Shown here: positions 16,988 through 29,001 of the stretch, in pieces | Position numbering within the stretch: the stretch's first letter is position 1 | Layout: the number at the start of each line of letters is the position of its first letter | Assembly: GCA_031292145.1 (NCBI GenBank) | Contig: JARLHR010000095.1 | Span: forward strand, 1 to 49,398 | Reading direction: 5' to 3' | Source of the DNA: Clostridium sp. | Lineage (GTDB): Bacteria > Bacillota > Clostridia > Clostridiales > Clostridiaceae | Length of the DNA: 49,398 bases | Notes under the pieces: generated by a model | Told to the model about the DNA's origin: nothing | The model's input: the letters and a program-made list of their open reading frames with translations, nothing else | Databases searched by the model: none | Made by a program: the position numbers and the translations under genes

Positions 16988-18079
16988 GTGATTAATATAG
17001 AACCAGCAAGAAGACTTCGATTGGGGAAAGGAATATTAAAAAATCATCTAACTAGTGAACAGAACAGTAATAATCCTAAAGATAATATTATTATATGTGG
17101 TCTTGTGGTTTTGCTTATTATATTATTTCTATTATCTTTTTCTATAGGAAATTATGCTGTTTCATTACCCGAATTGATTAAGATTTTTGTAGGCAAACTA
17201 TTAAATTTACAAGTTACTTGGGATGCTACTATGGAAACAGCTCTATTTAATATACGTATTCCTAGAATTTTGACAGCTATTTTAATAGGTGCTGCCTTAG
17301 CTGCATCAGGAGCTGCATATCAAGGTATGTTTAATAATCCAATGGTTTCACCTGATATTTTGGGAGTTTCTGCTGGTTCTGGATTTGGAGCCGCTATAGC
17401 AATTTTATTATCTTGGAATATAGTAAGTATACAATTATCGTCACTTCTAGTTGGGCTAACAGCAGTATCCTTAACATATTTTATTAGTAAAATTCTTAGT
17501 AAAGGAAATAACACAGTCTTAATTTTGATATTAACAGGTATGGTAATTTCAACAATTTTCTCATCGTTTATATCAATTGCTAAATATGTGGCTGATCCTG
17601 AAACTAAATTACCAGCAATTACATTTTGGTTAATGGGGAGTCTGTCTTCTATAAGAAACAAGGATTTAATTATATTAATATTTCCATTAATTTTAGGAAT
17701 TGTTCCATTATTTTTGATGAGATGGAGACTAAATATTCTATCAGTTGGGGAAGAAGAAGCACAAGTAATGGGGATTAATACTAAAAAAACAAGGTTGACA
17801 GTAATTATATGCTCTACTTTATTAACTGCATCATCTATTTCAATATGCGGAGAAATAGGTTGGATTGGTCTTATAATTCCTCACATAGCACGTTTTGTAG
17901 TGGGGCCTAATTATAAAAAGTTACTACCAGTTTCAATGTTAATTGGAAGCATATTTTTACTTTTAGTTGATGATATTGCTAGAGGTATTTTAATTAAAGA
18001 AGTGCCTCTTGGTATTTTAACATCATTAATTGGTGCACCATTATTTTTCTACTTACTTCTTAAGTCCACGAGAGGATAG
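16988..18079 (+). CDS. FecCD-family ABC transporter permease, paralog 2
   Basis: 363 residues if started at GTG 16988. The protein closely follows the permease at 12703 (RIPRILTAILIGAALAASGA, YQGMFNNPMVSPDILGVSAG, EIGWIGLIIPHIARFVVG). The start is odd: the GTG is part of the AAAGGAG ribosome-binding site, and the codon at ideal spacing (16997) is ATA, where the paralog has ATG. Either GTG or ATA is used, or translation is weak. No ATPase follows; it presumably shares the one at 13779. Confidence 0.87.
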   Translation: MINIEPARRLRLGKGILKNHLTSEQNSNNPKDNIIICGLVVLLIILFLLSFSIGNYAVSLPELIKIFVGKLLNLQVTWDATMETALFNIRIPRILTAILIGAALAASGAAYQGMFNNPMVSPDILGVSAGSGFGAAIAILLSWNIVSIQLSSLLVGLTAVSLTYFISKILSKGNNTVLILILTGMVISTIFSSFISIAKYVADPETKLPAITFWLMGSLSSIRNKDLIILIFPLILGIVPLFLMRWRLNILSVGEEEAQVMGINTKKTRLTVIICSTLLTASSISICGEIGWIGLIIPHIARFVVGPNYKKLLPVSMLIGSIFLLLVDDIARGILIKEVPLGILTSLIGAPLFFYLLLKSTRG

Positions 18080-18120
18080 AAATAAGGAATTAATAATAAA
18101 TAATACATGAATTAAAATTA

Positions 18121-18170
18121 GAGGGATTTCACAATAATTAAAAAATTATTGTGAAATCCCTCTAATTTAT
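18121..18170. terminator. Bidirectional terminator between convergent genes
   Basis: A 19-bp perfect stem, GAGGGATTTCACAATAATT with its complement, loop of four bases, at 18121-18162. It serves the permease on the plus strand and the DUF2325 gene on the minus strand, overlapping the latter's stop codon. Confidence 0.85.
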
Positions 18171-19712
18171 TTTCTCTAATTCGTCAATAAGTTCATCTTC
18201 GACTAATTCCATATTAGTTTTTCCGATATATCCAAACTTAATATTATAGGAGCGGATAAAGTTTATAGCCCGATAATATGTAGCGTGGTCCATGTATCCA
18301 GTATAGAAAAAAACGTAATCGTAGTTACTTAAAATATTTGTATCAAAATTTCCGTTAAATCCATTTAAGGTTCTTAAGTCTGGATATTTTTCTCGGAATT
18401 TTCTTCTCCAATCTTTAGTTCCTCCAATAATAATTATATTTTTTCTTGCAATGTAATAATCTAATGTTTTTTTAGGAGTAGTTGAAACATAATTATTATT
18501 TACTTTAAATAAATATTCTCTTAATTCGTTTAGTTCATTTCTATATTTTTTTTCTGATAATAATTGATTTTCAAGTTCTTCAATTCTATTAGTTAAGGTT
18601 GATACTTCAGAAATATGCTTTTTATTTAAATTGCTTGTTAGGTCGTTAAGAGTCTTATTGAGTGCGTTATTTTCATTTTCTAGAAAATCCATTTTGGATA
18701 AAATTTCTGTTTTTTCATTATTCACCTTAGAAAGATTCTTTTCTAAAGAGCTTATTTCAAAAAATAGTGTTTCTTGAGCATTTTGAAAATATAATGTTCT
18801 AGAGTTTTTGTATTCATTAATTAGAGATTTGATAAAGATACCGTTTATTACTGTTTGAAGTACAACTTTCAAATCTATTTTTCCGCTATTACTTTTAATA
18901 TAGGATAAAATTATTTCATCAATATTTAAAAAATCTGAATTAGAAAAGAGGTGGTTTATATCAAATTTATTGATAATAAACAGATTTTCTAATATTTCAC
19001 CATACTCTAAAATTGAATGTGAGCAATGGTTTAAGATGTCCTTATAATTGTTTAGTTTTCCGTATTCTCTTTTTAATAAAGATTTAATTTCCTGTAATTC
19101 ATATTTGTGAAGCTCAATTTCTTTATCTATTATCCTAGTCATTGGATCACAAAATTCAAAATATTTCATATCTTCAATAATAGATATAACGAAACCTTGA
19201 TCAACTATTTCGTTTGAGCGATATACACAAAAATAAAAGTAGATTGATGCATCTAATCGTGATTCTATTTTTTGATTAATATCATCCATTTTAATGTATC
19301 TTTTGGCTAAATCTCGTTTGTCATGCTTTTTAACAGCATTAAAAATTACAGGATAAGACTTTCTTAATAAATTAATTACAGTATTTCTTAAATTATGGTC
19401 GTTTTCTGCAACTAAAAGTATGCCTAACGCTTTTCTGGCTTCAATTTCTTGTTCGAGAGTACCTTGTGTCATTATAATATGATTAGCAGAAGATGAATTT
19501 ATAGCAGCATTGTAGTATTTAATTCTGTCTAGATTATATAGCTTATTAATGTTTTTTCTTAGTTCACCGTTTCTCGTCATGGCAACGCTTATGTTGGTTA
19601 AAATATAGTTTTTAAAAACAGATGAAGATATAGTCCATTCCTCTCCAATCATTTTTGAAAAATCATTCAAGTTTAAATTCGTTGAATAGAAATTATTTTT
19701 TATGGATTCCAT
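18162..19712 (-). CDS. Coiled-coil protein with a C-terminal DUF2325-like domain
   Basis: 516 residues from the ATG read at 19712 (AAGGGAGGTG upstream). An alpha-helical N-terminal region of ~330 residues is followed by a coiled coil (ISSLEKNLSKVNNEKTEILS and further heptads to about residue 415). The last ~90 residues, beginning NIIIIGGTKDWRRKFREKYP, look like the DUF2325 domain, a small alpha/beta domain of unknown function. No transmembrane segment. It is divergent from regulator 2 and not part of the uptake operon. Role in metal or nitrogen physiology unknown. Confidence 0.65.
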   Translation of the reverse strand: MESIKNNFYSTNLNLNDFSKMIGEEWTISSSVFKNYILTNISVAMTRNGELRKNINKLYNLDRIKYYNAAINSSSANHIIMTQGTLEQEIEARKALGILLVAENDHNLRNTVINLLRKSYPVIFNAVKKHDKRDLAKRYIKMDDINQKIESRLDASIYFYFCVYRSNEIVDQGFVISIIEDMKYFEFCDPMTRIIDKEIELHKYELQEIKSLLKREYGKLNNYKDILNHCSHSILEYGEILENLFIINKFDINHLFSNSDFLNIDEIILSYIKSNSGKIDLKVVLQTVINGIFIKSLINEYKNSRTLYFQNAQETLFFEISSLEKNLSKVNNEKTEILSKMDFLENENNALNKTLNDLTSNLNKKHISEVSTLTNRIEELENQLLSEKKYRNELNELREYLFKVNNNYVSTTPKKTLDYYIARKNIIIIGGTKDWRRKFREKYPDLRTLNGFNGNFDTNILSNYDYVFFYTGYMDHATYYRAINFIRSYNIKFGYIGKTNMELVEDELIDELEKIN

Positions 19713-19718
19713 TTGCAA

Positions 19719-20022
19719 AACACCTCCCTTAGAAATTTTAATTACCTGTTAAGGAGTTCGTATTATCTAAATAATAAATGTAACTTGGTATGTAACGATA
19801 TGAAATTGTGTGAAATATAACCAAATGTATTTAGATATATTATAATGTCCGTGCTTTAAACTTGCAATAATTTTATTAGTATTTTTATATTAATTAAGCG
19901 AATGGTATTATAAATAGCGCGAAAACTTTGATAAATAAGCTAGAAAGCTTGCAAAACAAATGAATCTGTCAGATAATAAATTTATCATTATAATTTTTGC
20001 TAGATAGATAATTGAAAGGGGG
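19719..20022. other. Divergent intergenic region
   Basis: About 300 AT-rich bases between the DUF2325 gene (minus) and regulator 2 (plus), so promoters in both directions are expected. I see no terminator, hexaloop hairpin or AAACAAAAC repeat. Confidence 0.5.
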
Positions 20023-20031
20023 ATGTTTATA

Positions 20032-21006
20032 GTGAAAGCAAATGCAGGTCTGTCTACTCAAGAAGTTGCTGAAATTCTAAATATTTCTAAAAATACTGTT
20101 TATGAATTGATAAAAAGAGGAGAACTTCCTTCATATAGAATAGGTAGAAAAGTTCGTATAGATGAAGATGATATTGAAAAATATAAGAATAGATCAAGAA
20201 CTAATGTTAAACAATTGCACCAAGTTAATATTGAAAAAAGTGATAAACTTATTCGATCTAATATTAACTCCAATAAGTTGTTTTCAACCACAAATTACAA
20301 TAATGATTTTATAATTTGCGGTCAAGATATTTTATTAGACGTGCTAACAAGGCATTTAGAACGACATCCTAAAGGAATTCAAGCATTAAGGCGTTACATA
20401 GGTAGTTATAATGGTTTAGTAGAACTTTATAGAGGGAATGTATCAATTGCAACAGCACATTTGTGGGATGGAAATACTGGTGAATATAATCTTTCGTATA
20501 TTCCAAGATTACTACCTGGTGTTCCATGTGTAGTTGTTCATTTAGTGTGTAGAATGCAAGGCTTTTATGTCGCAAAAGGTAATCCTAAAAATATAAATAC
20601 TTGGGAGGATCTAACTCGTTCAGATGTTTTGATGGTAAATAGGGAAAAAGGTTGCGGTGTAAGAGTTTTGATTGATGAGCAGCTTAGAATAGAACAAATA
20701 TCTCATAATATTATAAAGGGATATGAAAATGAAGAATTATCTCATTTAGCTGTTGCTAGCACAGTGGCAAGGGGAGCTGTTGATGTTGGGGTTGGAAATG
20801 AAAAGGCAGCTCTTCAAGTTGAAAATGTTGATTTTGTTCCGTTACAAAAGGAAAGATATGATTTAATAGTAAAAAAAGAAGATGTAAATACATCAGCTAT
20901 ACAAGCTGTATTGGAAATCCTTAATTCAAAAGAGTTTCAATTGGAACTACAAGGGATAGGCGGATATGATATAAGTGAAACTGGTAAAATTATTATGCAA
21001 GACTAA
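20032..21006 (+). CDS. Helix-turn-helix regulator with PBP-like ligand domain, paralog 2
   Basis: 324 residues from the GTG about nine bases after AAAGGGGG; the in-frame ATG at 20023 overlaps that ribosome-binding site. Excisionase-like N-terminus (LSTQEVAEILNISKNTVYEL). The C-terminal domain is related to molybdate-type binding proteins (DFIICGQDILLDVLTRHLER). The ligand loop reads NREKGCGVRVLIDEQ, with Cys and Val where paralogs have Ser and Ser/Thr. A second loop reads ARGAVDVGVGNE. These changes may alter anion preference. As the nearest regulator upstream of the vnf operon, it is a candidate vanadium- or molybdenum-responsive controller of it. That is inference. Confidence 0.8.
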   Translation: MKANAGLSTQEVAEILNISKNTVYELIKRGELPSYRIGRKVRIDEDDIEKYKNRSRTNVKQLHQVNIEKSDKLIRSNINSNKLFSTTNYNNDFIICGQDILLDVLTRHLERHPKGIQALRRYIGSYNGLVELYRGNVSIATAHLWDGNTGEYNLSYIPRLLPGVPCVVVHLVCRMQGFYVAKGNPKNINTWEDLTRSDVLMVNREKGCGVRVLIDEQLRIEQISHNIIKGYENEELSHLAVASTVARGAVDVGVGNEKAALQVENVDFVPLQKERYDLIVKKEDVNTSAIQAVLEILNSKEFQLELQGIGGYDISETGKIIMQD

Positions 21007-21079
21007 ATAGTATGAAGAACAATATTATTTATATATAATATAGATAATTATATGCTTTATGCTAGTTAAATATAATTTT

Positions 21080-21116
<37 letters not shown>

Positions 21117-21144
21117 CCAAATCATATTCTAGACTTATACGATA

Positions 21145-21345
21145 ATCTACCGAAATCAAATACATTTGTGTTACGCAGGATTATGAAAATTTCGCTGAAA
21201 GCACTAAATGGGAGCTTGCATCAACATTAGCTTGCTCCCACTTTCAGTGTGACAAGCTAATGTGGAATAAGCTACCATTAAGTGCTTTTAGCATCGAAAT
21301 TTTCAAATGCCTGCTACCCACAAATGTATTTGATTTCTAGTGTAG
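21145..21345. repeat. Long inverted-repeat element, family B copy 1
   Basis: Terminal stem GAAATCAAATACATTTGTG pairs perfectly over 19 bp with CACAAATGTATTTGATTTC. The core contains TCGCTGAAAGCACTAA, AGCTTGCTCCCACTTTCAG and GACAAGCTAATGTGGAA. The copy at 45566-45770 keeps the core but has a different, still fully paired terminal stem. Related to family A. Confidence 0.75.
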
Positions 21346-21446
21346 ATATATACTCAAAATTTAGTATGATTTCAGAATAATTCAAGTTATAAGTATAAAT
21401 CTTAAATTGGATATCTATAGCAAGAGCAACTTGCTATATTGTTGTC

Positions 21447-22415
21447 TTATACTATAGAAATAGAGCTAGATGAACATGAAGCTCTACAAGTTGAGCAATC
21501 ACTTGTACACTCGGGGAGGGTAGGCAATATGAGATCTTCAATGATGAAAGTACATTCATTTATTGGAAAGTTATTTACATCATTAAAACATACTGAATCA
21601 TCTAGAAAACTTATTTTAAGTGGGTAAATATAATAATCTCCATTACCGAGGTCGTCATAGTATTTCGGTTCAAAAGCATGTACTTTTTTAGAAGAATCTA
21701 TTACTTTGATTGTATTTTTTGATGTAAGTATAGAATCAAGGGAGTTATTTTCAGTAAAATTTACAGATTTTATGTCTTTAAAAAATGTATAATTATTAGA
21801 ATCAAAAGCTAATATATTGCCTATTGGAGTAGAAATTGAAATTGGTGAACTTGGTTCGAAGGCTTTAATATCACCATTTTCGTATAAGGAAAAACCAAGA
21901 CGAACTGATTGTTCTCCTATGGGTGTATTTATTTTTAGTTCTTCATTAGGCCAAAGAGAAACACCTTTAACATTACCATTTTCATAAAAATATATGCCGG
22001 TAGTTCTTAATTTAACATTTCCAAAAGGGAAAGATAAGTTTATTTTTTTACTTAAAGCGTATTCTTGTTCTTCGTCCCAATAAGCCGAAAGCTGTCCATT
22101 TAAAGGGAAAATTCTGTTGATATTTCCATTAGGATAAAAAGTAATTAACTCTGCGTTTATAATACCTATAGAGGTTTCTGATGGAGTTTGGTTGTTTAAA
22201 GATATGCGTTGTATATCCCCATTTTCATAAAATGAAATTGATTTTATATATTTTCTTCTAATATCAATATAGTCATATTGTGGTGTTAAATCCCCGTATT
22301 TGGTTTTTAAAATATTGGGTTTATCTGTAGTGCAATCTTTAAGATTGCCATTTTCGTATAAACTATATTTTATTATTCCTGATATTTCTCCGTATTTTGT
22401 TGCAAAAGATTTCAT
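21447..22415 (-). CDS. YENG-repeat (MORN-like) protein with a Cys-rich tail
   Basis: 322 residues. At least five repeats of the form (F/L)YENG(N/D)(I/L/V)K: SLYENGNLKD, SFYENGDIQR, TFYPNGNINR, YFYENGNVKG, SLYENGDIKA, spaced about 35-45 residues. These resemble the beta-hairpin repeats of the YwqK/MORN-like group. The C-terminus has CTSDCSTCRASCSSSS (Cys-x3-Cys-x2-Cys-x3-Cys), a plausible metal or cluster site. GGAGG precedes the start. It lies downstream of the AnfO-like gene on the same strand, so the pair is probably cotranscribed divergently from vnf. Function unknown. Confidence 0.65.
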   Translation of the reverse strand: MKSFATKYGEISGIIKYSLYENGNLKDCTTDKPNILKTKYGDLTPQYDYIDIRRKYIKSISFYENGDIQRISLNNQTPSETSIGIINAELITFYPNGNINRIFPLNGQLSAYWDEEQEYALSKKINLSFPFGNVKLRTTGIYFYENGNVKGVSLWPNEELKINTPIGEQSVRLGFSLYENGDIKAFEPSSPISISTPIGNILAFDSNNYTFFKDIKSVNFTENNSLDSILTSKNTIKVIDSSKKVHAFEPKYYDDLGNGDYYIYPLKISFLDDSVCFNDVNNFPINECTFIIEDLILPTLPECTSDCSTCRASCSSSSISIV

Positions 22416-22547
22416 AATAAATCCTCCTATCTAGTTTAAATTATCAACTTATTTATATATAGTGAAAAAATAACTGTTCATTAAATTTAAGAAATTCTAT
22501 CAAGAATTTCAACCTAAATTGCTAATTGATAATTGCATTGTATATAA

Positions 22548-23183
22548 TTACTTGGAATTACGTTTTGGAAAAATAGAGACACTGATGTTGCCATCTTTAC
22601 GAGTAGCCATATGAAAGTTATAGCCCATATTTGATAAATCTCTATCAAACCATTTTGGGACATGATCACAAACAACTTCTAAACTTTCAAATACCTCATC
22701 TTTTAAAAAAGGTATTAATATTTGTTTAGATGAAATAGTTCCGTCTTCCTGTAAAAGCTTTTTTAAATCAATGGTATAATTTCCGTACATATCTATTTTT
22801 TCTGGAAAAAACTTATTTGCGGCTTGGGAAGCTAAAAGAAGTTCTTCTCTATGAAGTTTTTCTTCAGAAATTAATACGGAATTTAAAAAAGTACTAGGCG
22901 TTCCGTTAAGTTCATAAACGTTGAAAAAATAGGCTTCTAAAATACTGAAAAGCTGCCCAGATATCTCTTTTGCAACAAAGATTTTGCAATCATCAAGTTG
23001 TTCTACTAATTTAGATAAGCTTTTTCTTAAACTAATAATAGTACTATTGTTAGAAATGGAATATTCTAAGCTCTTTGATTCTAACCATTCTTCATTTACC
23101 CTTTTGTATAATTTTACTGTTCCGTTATCTAACCAGGAACCTGTCTCGCCATCATTGTTTAATAAAACTGCAATTGAATTCAT
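22548..23183 (-). CDS. AnfO-family nitrogenase accessory protein
   Basis: 211 residues. The opening IAVLLNNDGETGSWLDNGTV, the segment LDDCKIFVAKEISGQLFSIL and FNVYELNGTPSTFLNSVL match what I know of the AnfO family, named from the iron-only nitrogenase of Azotobacter and Rhodobacter. Its biochemical role is poorly known; it is thought to support alternative nitrogenase. It is divergent from vnfH across an 850-base regulatory region, consistent with a role for the V enzyme here. GGAG precedes the ATG. Identification is from memory of the family. Confidence 0.65.
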   Translation of the reverse strand: MNSIAVLLNNDGETGSWLDNGTVKLYKRVNEEWLESKSLEYSISNNSTIISLRKSLSKLVEQLDDCKIFVAKEISGQLFSILEAYFFNVYELNGTPSTFLNSVLISEEKLHREELLLASQAANKFFPEKIDMYGNYTIDLKKLLQEDGTISSKQILIPFLKDEVFESLEVVCDHVPKWFDRDLSNMGYNFHMATRKDGNISVSIFPKRNSK

Positions 23184-23247
23184 ATAATCACTCTCCTAAT
23201 AATATATTGTATAAAACTATTGAAAAAGTATAAATGTACAAAACGAG

Positions 23248-23503
23248 TCTAAACGTGATATGTTGTACTAATTATAGAGTGGATAAAATATAAAATCAAC
23301 AAGTTTTTATAATATATACTTAATTTTACATGAAAATGATTTTTAAAACTTGAAAATAATACAAAAAAACTATTGACAAGCGCTAAAAGAACGCTTAAAA
23401 TAACAACAAGTCAGTATTAAACGTTGTTAAATTGTATGAAAGCATACTAAACTGTTCTAAACGGAAAAAATATATCAAAAAAATATTGACAAATGATTAA
23501 ACT
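23248..23503 (+). promoter_or_regulatory. Repeated TAAAC motifs around the vnf promoters
   Basis: Five copies of an (A/T)(C/T)TAAAC(G/T) octamer at 23248, 23416, 23446, 23457 and 23496. Most spacings are near multiples of a helical turn (30, 11, 39). They flank two promoters and may be a regulator-binding array. Confidence 0.4.
23373..23401 (+). promoter_or_regulatory. vnf promoter P1
   Basis: TTGACA 23373-23378, 17-base spacer, TAAAAT 23396-23401. The spacer contains an inverted repeat, AGCG-CTAAAAGAA-CGCT. Confidence 0.65.
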
Positions 23504-23514
23504 ATACGTAAAAT
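23486..23514 (+). promoter_or_regulatory. vnf promoter P2
   Basis: TTGACA 23486-23491, 17-base spacer, TAAAAT 23509-23514. Same hexamers and spacing as P1. It implies a leader of about 515 bases before vnfH. No sigma-54 -24/-12 site was seen. Confidence 0.65.
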
Positions 23515-23708
23515 GATAACAAGGTAGTTAATAAATACAGTAGTTATAATTAAATAAAATATAAATTTTTGTTTAAAATACTAGTTATTTTGAGCCTATA
23601 TATTAATACAATAAATAAAAAAGTTATTGAACAAATCTAAGAATCTCATGATACTAAGGTATATAATTAATGACATAATATAGTTATAACGCATAGTATC
23701 AATCAACT

Positions 23709-23783
23709 AAATATAGAAGTTTCAGTGTATACAAAGATGTATAGGTAACTAGCTTAGAGGCAGTTAACTATACATCTTTTTTT
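23709..23783 (+). promoter_or_regulatory. Two-hairpin ANTAR-type antiterminator and terminator in the vnfH leader
   Basis: First hairpin AAAT-ATAGAA-GTTT (23709-23722), a five-base linker, second hairpin TATAC-AAAGAT-GTATA (23728-23743). Both loops are six bases with A1 and G4, the ANTAR target signature. The second overlaps the 5' arm of a terminator, AAGATGTATAG (23734-23744) with CTATACATCTT (23768-23778), followed by seven T. The two folds are mutually exclusive. Binding of an ANTAR protein to the hairpins would allow readthrough into vnfH. The regulator is not in the window. Confidence 0.75.
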
Positions 23784-24015
23784 CTTAATTAAATCTAAAA
23801 ATTTTCCTTATGCAAAGGTGTATATTTAAATTTCAATTAATTTACTTTCAAGAATATATAAGCATATATGAATTAAATATAGATTCAACGGTGCATATTC
23901 TTAATTGATTTTACATCATTAAATAATAAGATTTATATTATCGAATAATGAGTGATTCTTAGTCTTTAATATTGCTTCTTATATAATGATTAAAATATAT
24001 AAAAAATATTTTTAA

Positions 24016-24861
<846 letters not shown>

Positions 24862-24880
24862 AAAATAATAGGAGGTGTAG

Positions 24881-26299
<1,419 letters not shown>

Positions 26300-26323
26300 T
26301 ACTTATTGAAAGAGGTGGAGATT

Positions 26324-26665
26324 GTGGAAAGTAATGTAAATGAATTATATAAATATATCCAACAAAAATATTTATGGCAATTTTATTCAAGAAGCTGGGA
26401 TAGAGTAAATAATATTAATGGTATTTTAGATGCAACTAAAGAGCTATTAATTACTGGAGAATGTACTTTAGGAGATAGTTTAGAAGAAAAACATTATTAT
26501 AGTGAAGCTAGAATGGTAGCAAAAGATATTAAAAGGGATCTAAAATTTATAGAAGGCCTAAATCAAAAAGGTATTACAGATTTAATAGATAGAGTTAAGG
26601 CAAAATTGCTTGACATTACTGTAACAAATTCATTAAATGGTGAGCTTAATGTTGAATACTATTAA
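26324..26665 (+). CDS. vnfG: Vanadium nitrogenase delta chain VnfG
   Basis: 113 residues from the GTG eight bases after AGAGGTGG, the same length as Azotobacter VnfG. An in-frame TTG at 26306 is upstream of the ribosome-binding site. YLWQFYSRSWDRVNNINGIL is the family signature, and the C-terminus LLDITVTNSLNGELN also matches. The delta subunit exists only in alternative nitrogenases; it stabilises the alpha-beta complex and helps cofactor insertion. It lies between vnfD and vnfK as in other vnfDGK operons. Confidence 0.92.
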   Translation: MESNVNELYKYIQQKYLWQFYSRSWDRVNNINGILDATKELLITGECTLGDSLEEKHYYSEARMVAKDIKRDLKFIEGLNQKGITDLIDRVKAKLLDITVTNSLNGELNVEYY

Positions 26666-26699
26666 TAGTGATATTTTAAAAGCACAAAAGGATTCTTAA

Positions 26700-28106
<1,407 letters not shown>

Positions 28107-28164
28107 GTGATTAAAGTGATGTAAATAGGTTGACTCGTAAAATCTCACAAAATATGTAATGATA

Positions 28165-28200
28165 GAATATGTCCTAATTTAGAGGAATTAGGACATATTC
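28165..28200 (+). promoter_or_regulatory. Intra-operon hairpin between vnfK and the ZIP gene
   Basis: A perfect 15-bp stem, GAATATGTCCTAATT with its complement, loop of six bases. There is no T-tract, so an RNA-stabilising or processing hairpin is more likely than a terminator. It may keep vnfHDGK mRNA more abundant than the distal genes. Confidence 0.7.
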
Positions 28201-28234
28201 AGTATTAAAAATTTAATATAGGAGGATGATTATT

Positions 28235-28912
28235 ATGGATATAAAATTTATTATATTAATACTAGTTTTAGTAATTGCAGAGTTGACAGGTGCATTTATA
28301 TTTTATAAGACAAAGAACTCTGTTAGAAGAATGGCTTTATCGTGTCTAGGTTTAGGGTTTGCATTTGCAATTGTATTAATGGATGTATTACCAGATGCAA
28401 CAGAAAATTTTTCACTAGGTTTTATAATATGCGGGATTGGAATAATAGTTATGTTTGGTATAACAAAGTTTGCAAAGAAAGCAGGTAGTTATACTTCAGT
28501 TGTGGGAATGGGATTTCATAACTTTTGTGAAGGCGTAGTTTTGAAAACTTTATGTAGTACAATGTCACCACTTTTACTAGTAGGGGCAGTATTGCATAAG
28601 CTTCCAGAAGGAATGGCGACTTTTGCATTACTAGATGGGGTTAAAGAGAAAACTAGATTTATTATGTCATCTATAGTCGGTTTATTAATACCAATAGGAG
28701 CATTAATTGTTATACCTGAAGAGATTGATCAACCAATAATGTCCTTTGTAGCAGGAGTAATCTTATTTACTGTATCTAGAGCAATATTTATGGTTGTATC
28801 AGATGCGTACAAAAGTAGAAATAATGAAAATGCTAGACTTTCAATGCCAAAGATGGCTAGTGCTTTAGCTACAGGAATGGTTGTGGGGGGAATATCCTGT
28901 TTATTAGTTTAA
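28235..28912 (+). CDS. ZIP-family metal transporter within the vnf operon
   Basis: 225 residues, multi-pass. The two ZIP metal-site segments are visible: GMGFHNFCEGVVL (TM4-like, HNxxEG) and AVLHKLPEGMATF (TM5-like, HxxPEG). The second has Lys after His where many ZIPs have Glu. Start ATG 28235, after AGGAGGATG. ZIP proteins import Zn, Fe, Mn or other divalent cations. A cation such as vanadyl or Fe(II) is possible in this operon, but specificity cannot be read from sequence. Flanked on both sides by hairpins. Confidence 0.8.
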   Translation: MDIKFIILILVLVIAELTGAFIFYKTKNSVRRMALSCLGLGFAFAIVLMDVLPDATENFSLGFIICGIGIIVMFGITKFAKKAGSYTSVVGMGFHNFCEGVVLKTLCSTMSPLLLVGAVLHKLPEGMATFALLDGVKEKTRFIMSSIVGLLIPIGALIVIPEEIDQPIMSFVAGVILFTVSRAIFMVVSDAYKSRNNENARLSMPKMASALATGMVVGGISCLLV

Positions 28913-28933
28913 AATGTATATTTAAATTTCAAG

Positions 28934-28976
28934 TTGCTGCCCTATATAAACTAATTAGTTTTTTAGTTGGGGCAGC
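28934..28976 (+). promoter_or_regulatory. Intra-operon hairpin before the vnfE-like gene
   Basis: GCTGCCC...GGGGCAGC with an inner AAACTAA/TTAGTT stem; it lacks a T-tract. Probably sets mRNA stability between operon segments. Confidence 0.6.
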
Positions 28977-29001
28977 ATTAAAAGTAAGGAGGATGATTGT
29001 T

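Noticed and set aside
21439-21627. 62-residue plus-strand open frame
   Set aside because: Antisense to the Cys-rich end of the YENG-repeat gene; no ribosome-binding site.
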